Part shown: positions 7,809 through 16,451 of the stretch, in pieces | Numbering within the stretch: position 1 is the stretch's first letter | How the letters are laid out: the number at the start of each line of letters is the position of its first letter | Source: Bacteroidetes bacterium UBA7688 | GTDB taxonomy: Bacteria > Bacteroidota > Bacteroidia > Chitinophagales > Chitinophagaceae | Length of the DNA stretch: 19,511 bases | NCBI GenBank assembly: GCA_002482815.1 | Contig: DLGS01000369.1 | Span: 1 to 19,511 of the forward strand | Direction: 5' to 3' | Position numbers and translations under genes: made by a program | The notes under the pieces: generated by a model | Databases searched by the model: none | Told to the model about the DNA's origin: nothing | The model's input: the letters and a program-made list of their open reading frames with translations, nothing else

Positions 7809-10662
7809 AATTTGTATGGGTAAGGTAAGGTAAAACAATGTCGACACGGGTACCTGAAGGCTCCTCATTTTCCTGCAGGTCGATAAATATTATTGTAGCT
7901 TTTCCTGTTGTATAAATTTGATTGAGATTCTCAATCCTGCTTTGTGTGAGCTCTATGCCTCTTGATGCAAAGGCACTGTTAGAAACGCTTTTCTGGTTGC
8001 TGTTTGCTTTTCTGCCAACACCATTATCAATTATAGACAATATGAGATTGTCGCCGTCTCTGACAATTTTGATACGAAGTAATGGCATTCTTACCCCTCT
8101 TAAAGGTAATAGTCCGTGCCATATTGCATTCTCTATAAATGGCTGTGAAATCAATGGTGGGATATACACTGCTGAGTGTGAAACATCAGGATCAATTTCC
8201 ACTATGTAACTAAACTTATTATTAAACCTCAACTGCTCGAGCGAAATATTTAAGTCTATAATTTTGAGTTCTTCGGAAAGCAATACCAGGGATTTATCTG
8301 AATATTGTAACACCTGCCTAATCAACTGGCTGAACTGAGCTAGATAGCGGCTGGCATTGTCTAATTCATTTGAAAGTACTAACTGCTGTATAGACGTCAG
8401 TGAGTTGGATATAAAATGAGGATTTATTTGTGCTTTAAGTGCGGTTAACTTGTATTCAGAAAGTGTTCTTCGTATAGCGGCCTTTTTGTAAGCTGTGCGT
8501 TTAGTGTATTTATAAAAACTGTATGCACTTGCAAGAATTATGATAATGCAGAAGGTTATCAATAAAAATATGAACCACATTGTTTGCCAGAATGCAGGTT
8601 TGATTTGAAAAGGAACGATTAATGCCAACTTGCCGTCTAAATCCCCCACATACAAGAGCAAATTATAGTTCCCAGGCTCAAGATTCTGAAGAAATAATTG
8701 CCTGCCGGATATTTGCCCTTTAGATGATATGGCCCCTACAAGACGATAAGAAAGTTTTGAATTTTGTCGACCATATGACAACAAATCAAAGTTAAAATAA
8801 AGGTCTTTTTCCTGATGATTAAATATTAATGAGTCGATACTGACATTTCGTTTACCAGCAGTTACTGAACTCAGATATACTGGGTAAGCTTGCTGGACAA
8901 ATAGATGTGAAGTGTCTATTGCAATTAAACCGTGCTTTGTGCCAACAAATATTTTATCGCGGAAAGGGGTGGCGTTTAATACTTCACCGGTATATAATGT
9001 TGTCCAATTTGTAGCAGAATTTGTTTTGGATTTTATATAAAGGCCTGTATTTGTTGATAGTAATAGGAAACTATCTTTATAAAAGGTAATGTTAGTAATA
9101 ATTTCGGACGGTGCAGGAAGGTGAGCGAAATGTTTATTTTGGGAAAGCAAAAAAAGGCCATCACCTTTAGTGCCAATCCAGATATTACCTTTCTCATACT
9201 CTAAATCAGATATCGAAGTGTTTTGTAGTGATTCAAATACTTTGGGCTTAATAAAAGTGCTGGCATTTAAAAGTAAAATACCTTTTGTGGTTCCAACAAG
9301 AATGGAATCTTCCCCGACAGCGAGTAAAGATTTTACCTTTGCTTCAATTGGGATTGTACGTATCTCATTGTAATTTTTTGAAAAAAAAGTTAATACAGAG
9401 GGGGTAGCACAAAGGAATCTATCCGACTGGGACAACATAAAATAACTGGTTAGCGAGGGAATTACTTCAGATATCTTATGGGTACCACTTAGAGAAAATA
9501 CTGAATAGGTATTTGAAACAAGATGTCGACCTTGCCATTCAATAATATCCTGAATTTTCCCCTTCTCAAAGTTTATTATCTTATTGAATTTGTTGGTCAT
9601 ATGGAGCAGCCTGCTATTTGAAGTGCCAATAAAGAGATGGTTACCGAAATTTTTTAAGACACTTATTTCTCCTGATAGTTCATGTATATTATCATAATGG
9701 TATTCGTGTTTATTAGGGCAATGAAAGATACCCTGTTCGAGTGTTGTAACCCAAACGCCATCTTGATTATCGAACAAAACATCAGCGATACTGTAATTTT
9801 CAAGATAGCTCCCTAATAATTTAAATTCGTTGTCTAATTCCAACAGCCCGGAATGTAAGGTCCCAATCCAAACATGTTTGTTTGCTGATACTTTAAGCGA
9901 AATGATATTATCTTTTGTATGATAAGTGCTTATCTGTTTCTGTCTGTCAATACGAATTGTTTTTGTGCCCGCTATAAAATAAAGTGCGTCACCCGCTTCG
10001 GTAACTGTAACAGGGCTAATAATGGCATCTGAATTATTCAATAGATAAGAGCCTTTATAAGGGCCATTCCTGACAATTATTTTGTCGCTTTTTACAATAT
10101 TAAATTTAGCTGCGTAGTCATCTTTGAGTTTTTCTACAACTATAGTTTCCGAATCTTGTTGCGTTAATTTAAAAGTTGCCCACTGCTTCGATGCAATATC
10201 AAAAATGAAGTTGTTATAAAGCGAACTGACATAAATATTATCGGAGTCATCTTCAAATATTTGTTTGATTGGATAAGAATGCGGGATTGTGGGGATTTCG
10301 ACGCCACCTTTCTTAAGTCGGATAGCACTATCATTTCGAATGTAGTAAATGTGGAACTGTGAATTTACAAAATAGCATATGCCTGCTTTGTTTTTATGAA
10401 ATGCATATGCGATTCGTTCCCGAATAGGAATATTTGTGCATACAGGTACGAATCTGTTACCGTTATACTTTACCAACCCGTATTCTGTGGCAACAAATAA
10501 GTAACCACGTGAATCCTGAAACATGTTATAAGTTTCCGAAGCGGGCAGCCCTTGCTCGACTCGCATATTTTCGAAAGCCCATCTTTGTGCTGCTGTTTCC
10601 TTACAGGAGAATAGAATTGCTAATATTATTAATGTATTTCGTAAATAAGAAAGCAAGTTCAA
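7777..10662 (-). CDS. Membrane sensor histidine kinase: Reg_prop propeller, Y_Y_Y, LytS-type kinase
   Basis: 961 aa. Residues 1-25 are a signal peptide (ends KETAAQ). Residues ~30-620 are a periplasmic two-component-regulator propeller with repeated DSRGYLFVAT, KHVWIGT, GNIWIGT and DKIFVGT blades. Residues ~625-690 are a Y_Y_Y domain (LSYRLVG, LEPGNYNLLLYV). One transmembrane helix spans 695-717. A LytS/His_kinase domain follows: INPHFISNSL with phospho-acceptor His749, N-box QPFIENAIWHG (~847-855), G box IIDNGVGRK (~878-885) and GTRVDIVLPY. It senses an unknown periplasmic ligand and phosphorylates the LytTR regulator. The start is unusual: no in-frame ATG precedes the signal peptide, so TTG at 10662 (or TTG two codons later) is used. 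The usual NPHFLFN motif reads NPHFISN. Confidence 0.92.
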   Translation of the reverse strand: MNLLSYLRNTLIILAILFSCKETAAQRWAFENMRVEQGLPASETYNMFQDSRGYLFVATEYGLVKYNGNRFVPVCTNIPIRERIAYAFHKNKAGICYFVNSQFHIYYIRNDSAIRLKKGGVEIPTIPHSYPIKQIFEDDSDNIYVSSLYNNFIFDIASKQWATFKLTQQDSETIVVEKLKDDYAAKFNIVKSDKIIVRNGPYKGSYLLNNSDAIISPVTVTEAGDALYFIAGTKTIRIDRQKQISTYHTKDNIISLKVSANKHVWIGTLHSGLLELDNEFKLLGSYLENYSIADVLFDNQDGVWVTTLEQGIFHCPNKHEYHYDNIHELSGEISVLKNFGNHLFIGTSNSRLLHMTNKFNKIINFEKGKIQDIIEWQGRHLVSNTYSVFSLSGTHKISEVIPSLTSYFMLSQSDRFLCATPSVLTFFSKNYNEIRTIPIEAKVKSLLAVGEDSILVGTTKGILLLNASTFIKPKVFESLQNTSISDLEYEKGNIWIGTKGDGLFLLSQNKHFAHLPAPSEIITNITFYKDSFLLLSTNTGLYIKSKTNSATNWTTLYTGEVLNATPFRDKIFVGTKHGLIAIDTSHLFVQQAYPVYLSSVTAGKRNVSIDSLIFNHQEKDLYFNFDLLSYGRQNSKLSYRLVGAISSKGQISGRQLFLQNLEPGNYNLLLYVGDLDGKLALIVPFQIKPAFWQTMWFIFLLITFCIIIILASAYSFYKYTKRTAYKKAAIRRTLSEYKLTALKAQINPHFISNSLTSIQQLVLSNELDNASRYLAQFSQLIRQVLQYSDKSLVLLSEELKIIDLNISLEQLRFNNKFSYIVEIDPDVSHSAVYIPPLISQPFIENAIWHGLLPLRGVRMPLLRIKIVRDGDNLILSIIDNGVGRKANSNQKSVSNSAFASRGIELTQSRIENLNQIYTTGKATIIFIDLQENEEPSGTRVDIVLPYLTHTNYDNNYKKHNS

Positions 10663-10840
10663 TTTTTGAATAAAGTTAAGGCTTGCAATCCTATTGTATA
10701 TGTTCTAAAAACCCTTCAGATGGTTTTGTTATAACTAATTATTGCTATAAAAGTCATAAATTGAATGTTGTTGGTTTTATTAAATATGCCTTGAAAAATC
10801 AAGTCTATTGTAAGATTTAGATCATTTATCAACATTCGCT

Positions 10841-11047
10841 TATAATACTCTCAAATCAAAAAATGAATGAAAATTTGAAACTGCTTCAGGAATTGGCTGG
10901 AATCTGGCAAATGGAGTACCTATTGAAACTGTAAGTAGAATGCTTTGTCATACAAAGCTCGCTACTACTCAAATGTATGCTAAGGTCCCTGATAATAAAA
11001 TTGCTACTGGTATGCGGAAATTGAAGGGAAAGATGGAAGGAGATTGA
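10841..11047 (+). pseudogene. Second tyrosine recombinase remnant, frameshifted by a 55-nt deletion
   Basis: The sequence aligns base for base with the stump ending at 2664. One frame gives LSNQKMNENLKLLQELAGI up to 10904. Bases equivalent to 2467-2521 of the other copy (55 nt, including the HxxR box) are then missing. After the deletion the frame shifts and stops early, while another frame resumes with IETVSRMLCHTKLATTQMYAKV ... MRKLKGKMEGD and TGA at 11045-11047. GH of the GHT motif has become CH. It is nonfunctional. Elsewhere in the gene-free stretch 10663-11353 I see no other gene; a small CGCCT/AGGCG hairpin (11240-11256) has no T tract. Confidence 0.85.
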
Positions 11048-11328
11048 ATGTGTAGTCTCCCTCTTATATTATTTTATAATTCATGTTTTTCTCTAACAAG
11101 CAATTGAAAATTGTTGTAGGTTGTAACCAGTTTGCATTAAATTTTAGCAAAACCTCAAAAAATAGCCATAGATGTATGCTTTTGCCAGGAGGAGAACAAG
11201 CAGTAAATTCCTCTTCTAATTCAGAAACCTTGAGACATTCGCCTCAACTATAGGCGTATATTATCCGACGACAACCTTATATCAAATATTGCTTGGAATC
11301 AAAAATTATTAAATGATATTTCCGTATA

Positions 11329-11349
11329 TTTTCATTGCCAAAATGAAAA
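11329..11349. promoter_or_regulatory. Inverted repeat just upstream of a T9SS gene
   Basis: TTTTCATT (11329-11336) / AATGAAAA (11342-11349) form a perfect 8-bp inverted repeat with a five-base spacer, four bases before ATG 11354. It could be an operator or a 5'-leader hairpin affecting initiation; function is inference. Confidence 0.3.
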
Positions 11350-11353
11350 CCTG

Positions 11354-12163
11354 ATGAGAAAAATTACAATCCTTGTTTTTTTGCTTTTTTTAAATTGCAA
11401 TTCATTTGATTCGCGTGCCCAGTGCAAAAATCAGGTAACGCATTTGTCCGGGTCTGCCATGGTGAATGGTGTAAATGTTACTGTAACTTCCAGTGGATTT
11501 GCGGATAATTTGATTTATTGTTCAAGCACATCACCCTATTTAATCGGATTTAAAAAACCTTCTTCCCACGGAACGGGCAGTTATACGTTTACTTTTTCTC
11601 CACCGGTAAATTTTGTGACGCTCAATTTTAGCGGCATTTCAAATTCAAGCAGTGTCGATGAAGTAGTCAAACTGTTTGTGAACGGAAGTCATTACTCCAT
11701 CCCATCCCCTGGCATCGCAAATGGATGTGATGATCTGGCTGTTTTATTGCCATCCGGAGATATTGCGGGATGCCCTTCCTGCGCAGTGTCTGGCTGGAGT
11801 GGAACAACCATTACGGGTCCTGTATCATTTTTGACAGTCCTGGATACCTTATATATGGGCACCTTAAGCGGTGGTTCTCTCTTCTCTTTATTCCTGTGTG
11901 AAAAAAATGCAATTGCTGAGCAATTTGGCAATCAGGGTGTAAAAATTTATCCCAATCCATGTTCGGATTTAATTACAGTAAGCTCGTCTGATTTTGTTGA
12001 AAGAACTTTTTCCCTGTTCGATGTTTTGGGAAGACTTTGTCTGAAGAAAAACTTTTCAACTACCTCAACAGTAGAAACAAGTCAACTTGCTGAAGGGTTG
12101 TATTTTTATGAAATCAGGTATACGGATGGAACAGCTGAAACAGGAAAAATTGTAAAAAAATAG
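11354..12163 (+). CDS. T9SS type A sorting-domain secreted protein, unknown function
   Basis: 269 aa. The signal peptide is residues 1-22 (TILVFLLFLN ... DSRA, then QCKN). The mature region (23-195) is Ser/Gly/Thr-rich and strand-rich, with six Cys (two each in CDD/GCP, SCAV and ISNSS-flanking areas) but no enzyme motif I recognise. Residues 196-269 form a T9SS type A sorting domain (VKIYPNPCSD, LFDVLGRLC, LAEGLYFYEIR, GKIVKK). It is therefore expected outside the cell. The gene is on the plus strand, converging on the CHU_C remnant and the chemotaxis-type kinase gene. It starts about 300 bases after the second recombinase stump. The ATG at 11354 is chosen because it opens the signal peptide directly. 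Confidence 0.85.
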   Translation: MRKITILVFLLFLNCNSFDSRAQCKNQVTHLSGSAMVNGVNVTVTSSGFADNLIYCSSTSPYLIGFKKPSSHGTGSYTFTFSPPVNFVTLNFSGISNSSSVDEVVKLFVNGSHYSIPSPGIANGCDDLAVLLPSGDIAGCPSCAVSGWSGTTITGPVSFLTVLDTLYMGTLSGGSLFSLFLCEKNAIAEQFGNQGVKIYPNPCSDLITVSSSDFVERTFSLFDVLGRLCLKKNFSTTSTVETSQLAEGLYFYEIRYTDGTAETGKIVKK

Positions 12164-12184
12164 ATTCCCAAAACCAATAAAAAT

Positions 12185-12363
12185 TTATCTGATCAGTATC
12201 ACATCTCCTTTATAAAACTCTTCCCGCTGACCGGTGGTCACTTTTATTTGATAAAAATAAGTACCGGTTTCGCATGGCTTAGAATTAAAGGTGCCATCCC
12301 ATCCTGCAGTTGAATTATTGCTGGTGAAAACTTTTTGACCATATCGGATTTGCGCAATACGCT
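12185..12363 (-). pseudogene. Orphan C-terminal tail of a T9SS type B (CHU_C) protein
   Basis: On the minus strand, from about 12361 to the stop at 12185-12187, the frame reads RIAQIRYGQKVFTS, then AGWDGTFNSKPCETGTYFYQI, then EFYKGDVILIR and stop. This matches the last ~57 residues of the CHU_C domain (compare YNRYGQRIF, GWDG, GVYYYYV, KGDVSLLR in the protein at 4108-6318). It has no start codon and no upstream domains; an in-frame stop lies at 12374-12376. It begins immediately after the stop codon (12364-12366) of the CheB-CheR fusion on the same strand. It is a gene remnant left when the rest was replaced or deleted. Confidence 0.85.
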
Positions 12364-15300
12364 TTAGGATATTTTATGTACCGGAAGATAGATATCAAAG
12401 GTCGCACCCATATTGAGTTCTGACGTAGCTGTAATGATACCATTATGATTGTCTACAATTTTTTTGACGATAGCCAGCCCGATACCGGTTCCGGCATATT
12501 GGTCCTTGGTGTGCAGCTTTTGAAAAACCTCAAAGATTCTGGCACTAAATTCACTTTCAAAACCAATACCATTATCCTGCACCTGTAAATGGCAATATTT
12601 TTTTGTCGCTAAAAGGTTTGGATTTTTAACTTTACTTCCCTTGATAATAGCCGCAGTTATTTTGATTCTGGGTGGTATGGAATGTCTGGAAAATTTAATG
12701 GAATTGGTCAGCAGATTATGGATGAGCTGGTTGATTTGGAACGGTATAATTGGGAATTCACACAGTGCACCTACCGTTATTTCAGCGTTTTTTTCTTCAA
12801 TTAATTCTGCAAGTTCTGTAAGCACATCTGTAATAATAAATTTCAGGTCAAACAGCTCAAAGTTTTTCTCCGTAGTGGTGGTGCGGGAATAAGTAAGCAG
12901 ATTGTCAATCAGCAGGCGCATTTGAGCAGCAGCTGCTCTCATTCTTTTAAAATGTACCTTACCCTGCTCTGAAAGATTTTTCTCTTCTTTCTCAAGAATG
13001 CGCAGCGAGAAAGTCTGGATTTTTCGTAAGGGCTCCTGCAGGTCGTGACTTGAGATGTAGGCAAATGCCTCCAGCTCTCTATTCATTTTTTCCAGTTCAC
13101 TGTTTTTGTCTCCCAGGCTTTCATTGGCCTGCTCCAGCTGCTTGGTTCTTTCTTTTACGGCTTTCTCCAGTTTGGTGTTCAGCACTTTCCGCGCAAGGCT
13201 TACTTTTTTCAGCATATCCTTCTCTTTGATGTTAAGTTGCGATCGCTCCGTAATATCATCGAAGGCCAGTAATATCAGGCGTTCATTATGGTTTTTTTGT
13301 ACAATGCGGCTTGCATTCAGCAGCATTACTTTTTTCCCGATTCCCGGAAAGATATGCTTCACTTCATAATCCTGAAAACTATCGTTTTGTGGAATAATTC
13401 CTTCCAGCAACTCGCGCAGGCGGGGTATATTCCATTGCTTATGTCCGAGATCATAAAAAAGAATACCTACAGTTTCTTCTTCCCTGACATTAAATTTTAT
13501 ATAGAAAGCTTTATTGGCTGATTTTACAAAAAGATCTTTATCCAGGATAATCATGGGCTCATGAATCGTTTCTGTTATCGCTTCGGCATAGTCGTATGCT
13601 TCTACCAGTAGTTGATTTCTGGTTTGCAATTCCTGGTTGGTTGTTATCAGTTCTTCATTGGCCGATTCAATTTCTTCTTTGGATGTTTCCAGTTCTTCAT
13701 TTACACTCTGCAATTCTTCATTGCTGGATACCACTTCTTCGTGTACACTCTGCAATTCTTCATTAAACAATTCCTGATTCTGTGCAAAGGTGGTCATCTC
13801 TGTATGAGCCTCTGCCAGTTCATCTTCCAGTTTTTTTATCCGCTGGTCTTTTATCGGATTGCGGCTCGTATTCCCTTTTTTTAAAGTGCCTGCATCAGCT
13901 TTTATTTGTTCGTTAAAAACAATCAGCAGCAAGGGTTCTGTTTCTTCTATATCTGTGGGAATGACATGGATACTGACAATCCTGGACTTGCCACCTACCT
14001 CAACTTCTATCCCCTGATTTTTGATTTCTTCTTTTTTTATAATGGCTTTTTGTATGGAACTGCGTAAGACAAGCGCTATCTCAGGCCTGGCTATTTTCAA
14101 TATATTAAGGCTTGCCTTGCCGGATGAATGGCTGAGATAAATGTCAGTATTACCGCGAAACTCCAGAATGTCGAGATGATAGTTTATGATTACACAGGCG
14201 GGGACATAATTCCTGAGCATAACATTATCTATAGCATTGCTCAGCCTGGTGGCAGAAACATTATTCAACCCGGTAAGCATCTTTTTTTTGTCGGGTTCTT
14301 TCAATCCTGTTTTTGCAGCAGGTTTGTGTATCCTCGGCAGCAATTCGGGCAATTGCCGTATGCCGGAATTATTCCTTCGCTGGTAAATTTTAAAATTTTT
14401 ATTGATGGCTTCGAAAAGGTGTGTGGACGAACCGATGGTTTCAGATTTTCCAAGCGTCAGATATCCTCCTTCCTGCAGCGAATAGTAGAAGGTGGAGATT
14501 ACTTTCTTTTGTGCAACCGCATCGAAATAGATGAGCAGGTTGCAGCAGCTGATGAAATCGACTTTTGAAAACGGAGGGTCTATCAACAGGTTGTGCTGGG
14601 AAAATACACACATATCCCTTACTATCTTGGCAATCCTGAAATTAGTTCCTTTTTTTGTATAAAAGGCGGCCAGTCTTTCCGGCGAAACCGCTTCGAGCTG
14701 TGCTTCGGAGTATTGACCCACACGGGCTTTCGATATAGCCTGCAGGCTAAGGTCTGTGGCAAAAATTTGCACTGCCGTATCGATTTTAAGTTCGGCTTTT
14801 ACTTCCTGTAAAATCATAGCGATAGAATAAGCTTCTTCGCCGGTGGAGCAGGCAGGAATCCAAAGCCTTAATGTTTCACCTTCTTGTTTGTTTAAAAGTA
14901 ATTTGGGGAACAGGGTAGTTTTAAAATATTGATGGGTGGTATTGTCCCTGAAAAAATCGGTGACGTGTATCAACAGGTCTTTGTATAAAATATCAATCTC
15001 CTCATTTTTTTCAGTCATCAATTGGGTATAGCCTTTTAATGTTGGAATTTTGTATTGCAACATTTTCCGCATTATCCGCCTTTTAATGGTGTTCATCTTA
15101 TAATGACTGAAGTCCACGCCTGTCTCCTTATGTATCAGTTTCAGCATATCCAGCAAATCAGGGTCTGCATTATCAATTTCGTCTTCCTTGCCCAGGGTCA
15201 GTGTGTTTTTCTGTAATAAATCTGATTGGCTGATACGGACCAGTTCCGCAGCAATCTCTTTGGGCGACAGAACGAAATCTACTACGCCGGTGGCAATAGC

Positions 15301-15831
15301 AGAATCCGGCATGCTTTTGTTTTTAGCCGTATTATCCTGTGCAAATGTGATACCGCCACCGTGTTTGATAGCTGCTATTCCTGCTGTTCCATCACTGGCA
15401 TTCCCAGAGAGGATAATGCCGATTGCCGCTTCCTTATGCTTGTCTGCAAGGGTGGAAAAAAATGAATCAATTGGTAGATTGAAAACCCTGTTTCTGCGCC
15501 GGGGGGTGAGTCTGATATGACCATTCGTTACTGTCATTTCTTTGTCGGGTGGAATGACGTAGACATTGTCCGGTTCCATCAGGATTTTGTTGGTCACTTC
15601 CTGTACCTGCATCTTTGTAACTTTCGACAGCAAAGCAGACAAAATGCTTTTGTGGTCGGGGCTGAGATGCTGGATGTAAATGAAAGACATGCCCGTGTCG
15701 GGCGGCAAATGTTTTAAGAGCGCAGTAATAGCCTCCAGCCCTCCGGCTGACGCTCCTATAGCTACAATAAAGAAGGTGTCGCCCTTTGAAGATTTGGTAA
15801 TTGCTACAGGATGAGAACTGTTAACGTTCAT
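12364..15831 (-). CDS. CheB-CheR-PAS-histidine kinase fusion protein
   Basis: 1155 aa, cytoplasmic. Residues ~20-195 are a CheB methylesterase domain with the catalytic triad Ser29 (GASAGG), His55 (IQHLSPDH) and Asp147 (LSGNASDGT). Residues ~230-485 are a CheR methyltransferase with the SAM-binding PACSTGEEAYS, FATDLS and CCNLLIYFD. A long Glu/Gln/Asn-rich coiled coil follows (EELQSVNEELETSKEEIES), then a PAS domain (~760-870) and a second coiled coil. The kinase has phospho-acceptor His929 (SSHDLQEPLR), an N box (HNLLTNSIKFS) and G boxes (QDNGIGFE, GTGIGLAIVKK). There is no CheB receiver domain. No receptor, CheA or CheW gene is nearby, so it probably signals through an unlinked regulator. 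Its coding DNA looks more GC-rich than the T9SS genes to the left. Confidence 0.95.
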   Translation of the reverse strand: MNVNSSHPVAITKSSKGDTFFIVAIGASAGGLEAITALLKHLPPDTGMSFIYIQHLSPDHKSILSALLSKVTKMQVQEVTNKILMEPDNVYVIPPDKEMTVTNGHIRLTPRRRNRVFNLPIDSFFSTLADKHKEAAIGIILSGNASDGTAGIAAIKHGGGITFAQDNTAKNKSMPDSAIATGVVDFVLSPKEIAAELVRISQSDLLQKNTLTLGKEDEIDNADPDLLDMLKLIHKETGVDFSHYKMNTIKRRIMRKMLQYKIPTLKGYTQLMTEKNEEIDILYKDLLIHVTDFFRDNTTHQYFKTTLFPKLLLNKQEGETLRLWIPACSTGEEAYSIAMILQEVKAELKIDTAVQIFATDLSLQAISKARVGQYSEAQLEAVSPERLAAFYTKKGTNFRIAKIVRDMCVFSQHNLLIDPPFSKVDFISCCNLLIYFDAVAQKKVISTFYYSLQEGGYLTLGKSETIGSSTHLFEAINKNFKIYQRRNNSGIRQLPELLPRIHKPAAKTGLKEPDKKKMLTGLNNVSATRLSNAIDNVMLRNYVPACVIINYHLDILEFRGNTDIYLSHSSGKASLNILKIARPEIALVLRSSIQKAIIKKEEIKNQGIEVEVGGKSRIVSIHVIPTDIEETEPLLLIVFNEQIKADAGTLKKGNTSRNPIKDQRIKKLEDELAEAHTEMTTFAQNQELFNEELQSVHEEVVSSNEELQSVNEELETSKEEIESANEELITTNQELQTRNQLLVEAYDYAEAITETIHEPMIILDKDLFVKSANKAFYIKFNVREEETVGILFYDLGHKQWNIPRLRELLEGIIPQNDSFQDYEVKHIFPGIGKKVMLLNASRIVQKNHNERLILLAFDDITERSQLNIKEKDMLKKVSLARKVLNTKLEKAVKERTKQLEQANESLGDKNSELEKMNRELEAFAYISSHDLQEPLRKIQTFSLRILEKEEKNLSEQGKVHFKRMRAAAAQMRLLIDNLLTYSRTTTTEKNFELFDLKFIITDVLTELAELIEEKNAEITVGALCEFPIIPFQINQLIHNLLTNSIKFSRHSIPPRIKITAAIIKGSKVKNPNLLATKKYCHLQVQDNGIGFESEFSARIFEVFQKLHTKDQYAGTGIGLAIVKKIVDNHNGIITATSELNMGATFDIYLPVHKIS

Positions 15832-15850
15832 TATAAATGAAGGGCTAAGA

Positions 15851-15866
15851 CTGAAAAAGTTTTCAG
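15851..15866. promoter_or_regulatory. Perfect inverted repeat upstream of the CheB-CheR gene
   Basis: CTGAAAA / TTTTCAG with a two-base centre, about 20 bases upstream of the fusion gene's start (minus strand). A GCCGGT/ACCGGC hairpin also lies at 15902-15923. Either could be a regulator site; this is inference. The rest of 15832-16021 shows no gene. Confidence 0.3.
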
Positions 15867-16021
15867 CCTGTACTTAAAGGTACTTGATTAATAATGGCTT
15901 TGCCGGTTTAATAAATTACCGGCCACAAGAAGAGAAAAGAGGCTTGCTAAGGCAAAACTCAGGAAATATGGTACTGAAATAGATGGTCAAGGACTATCTG
16001 AAAAGATATCATCTTATTTTT

Positions 16022-16153
16022 CTAGTAAGATTTTGAAAACCGTCCTTTTTTTATCAGCACTTGCTTTCTGCGCACACTCAGGTAACTCACAACATTGACC
16101 GCGGCAATAATCAGTACTACGGCACACACCAGTTCAATCAGTACTCCACTCAT
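16022..16153 (-). CDS. Predicted small single-span membrane protein
   Basis: 43 aa from ATG 16153 to TAG 16022. It starts MSGVLIELVCAVVLIIAAVN, one strong hydrophobic segment (residues 4-24), and ends in a basic tail (SVRRKQVLIKKGRFSKSY), so it would sit in the inner membrane with the tail in the cytoplasm. Codon use is ordinary and the layout is that of a real small protein. It lies upstream of the CheB-CheR fusion on the same strand with a 190-base gap. No family recognised; confidence is limited by its length. Confidence 0.5.
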   Translation of the reverse strand: MSGVLIELVCAVVLIIAAVNVVSYLSVRRKQVLIKKGRFSKSY

Positions 16154-16200
16154 AATTGCTAAAGTTTAAAAACAGTTGCTCAAACGATATTGTTTGTTGA

Positions 16201-16312
16201 AGCAAAGATGGGGTTGCACGCCCCGGGTTTTCTTATACTATCAGCAATAGATTTTATAAAATACCAATGTTTGGAGCCTACGGAGGTTTTTTTACTCCAG
16301 ACATGATGAACT
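16201..16312 (+). other. Intergenic block with two overlapping open frames and a weak hairpin
   Basis: One frame is open from 16201 to TAA 16312-16314 (ending MFGAYGGFFTPDMMN). Another runs from ATG 16208 to TGA 16304 (32 codons, starting MGLHAPGF). Neither resembles a family I can name. An AGCCT/AGGTT stem (16274-16288) followed by Ts lies inside, so the block may be a structured RNA or a dispersed intergenic repeat rather than a gene. Confidence 0.25.
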
Positions 16313-16337
16313 AAACGCCCCGTTTGGGGCGTTTTTG
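16313..16337 (+). terminator. Strong rho-independent terminator
   Basis: A perfect 9-bp stem AAACGCCCC (16313-16321) / GGGGCGTTT (16326-16334), loop GTTT, then TT and further Ts. No annotated plus-strand gene ends just before it, so it may terminate a small transcript covering 16201-16312. It insulates the SUFU gene. Confidence 0.8.
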
Positions 16338-16353
16338 TTTTAGGAGATATCAC

Positions 16354-16361
16354 TACATTTG
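16354..16361 (+). promoter_or_regulatory. Bacteroidota-type promoter candidate for the SUFU gene
   Basis: TACATTTG matches the -7 consensus TAnnTTTG. A TTTG (16334-16337) lies 16 bases upstream, slightly short of the usual spacing for the -33 box. A transcript would start near 16368. Confidence 0.35.
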
Positions 16362-16451
16362 GCTAACAACTAAGAAGCCATTTTATGCACAAAGCCAATC
16401 TTTCGGACATATTTGTGCAAGTTTATGGCCGGTATAAACAAGTTAGCAGCC
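16361..16451. repeat. Large imperfect inverted repeat, attC-like, upstream of the SUFU gene
   Basis: Nested arms pair across ~90 bases: GGCTAAC (16361-16367) with GTTAGCAGCC (16442-16451), GCCAT (16377-16381) with ATGGC (16425-16429), and GCACAAA (16387-16393) with TTTGTGC (16412-16418). The outer CTAAC...GTTAG ends and the bulged stem resemble an integron attC site, although the consensus R boxes do not fit perfectly. Confidence 0.55.

Noticed and set aside
14128..14568. A 146-codon plus-strand frame inside the CheB-CheR fusion
   Set aside because: It lies wholly antisense to a gene with clear domains and catalytic motifs; its translation shows no family signal.
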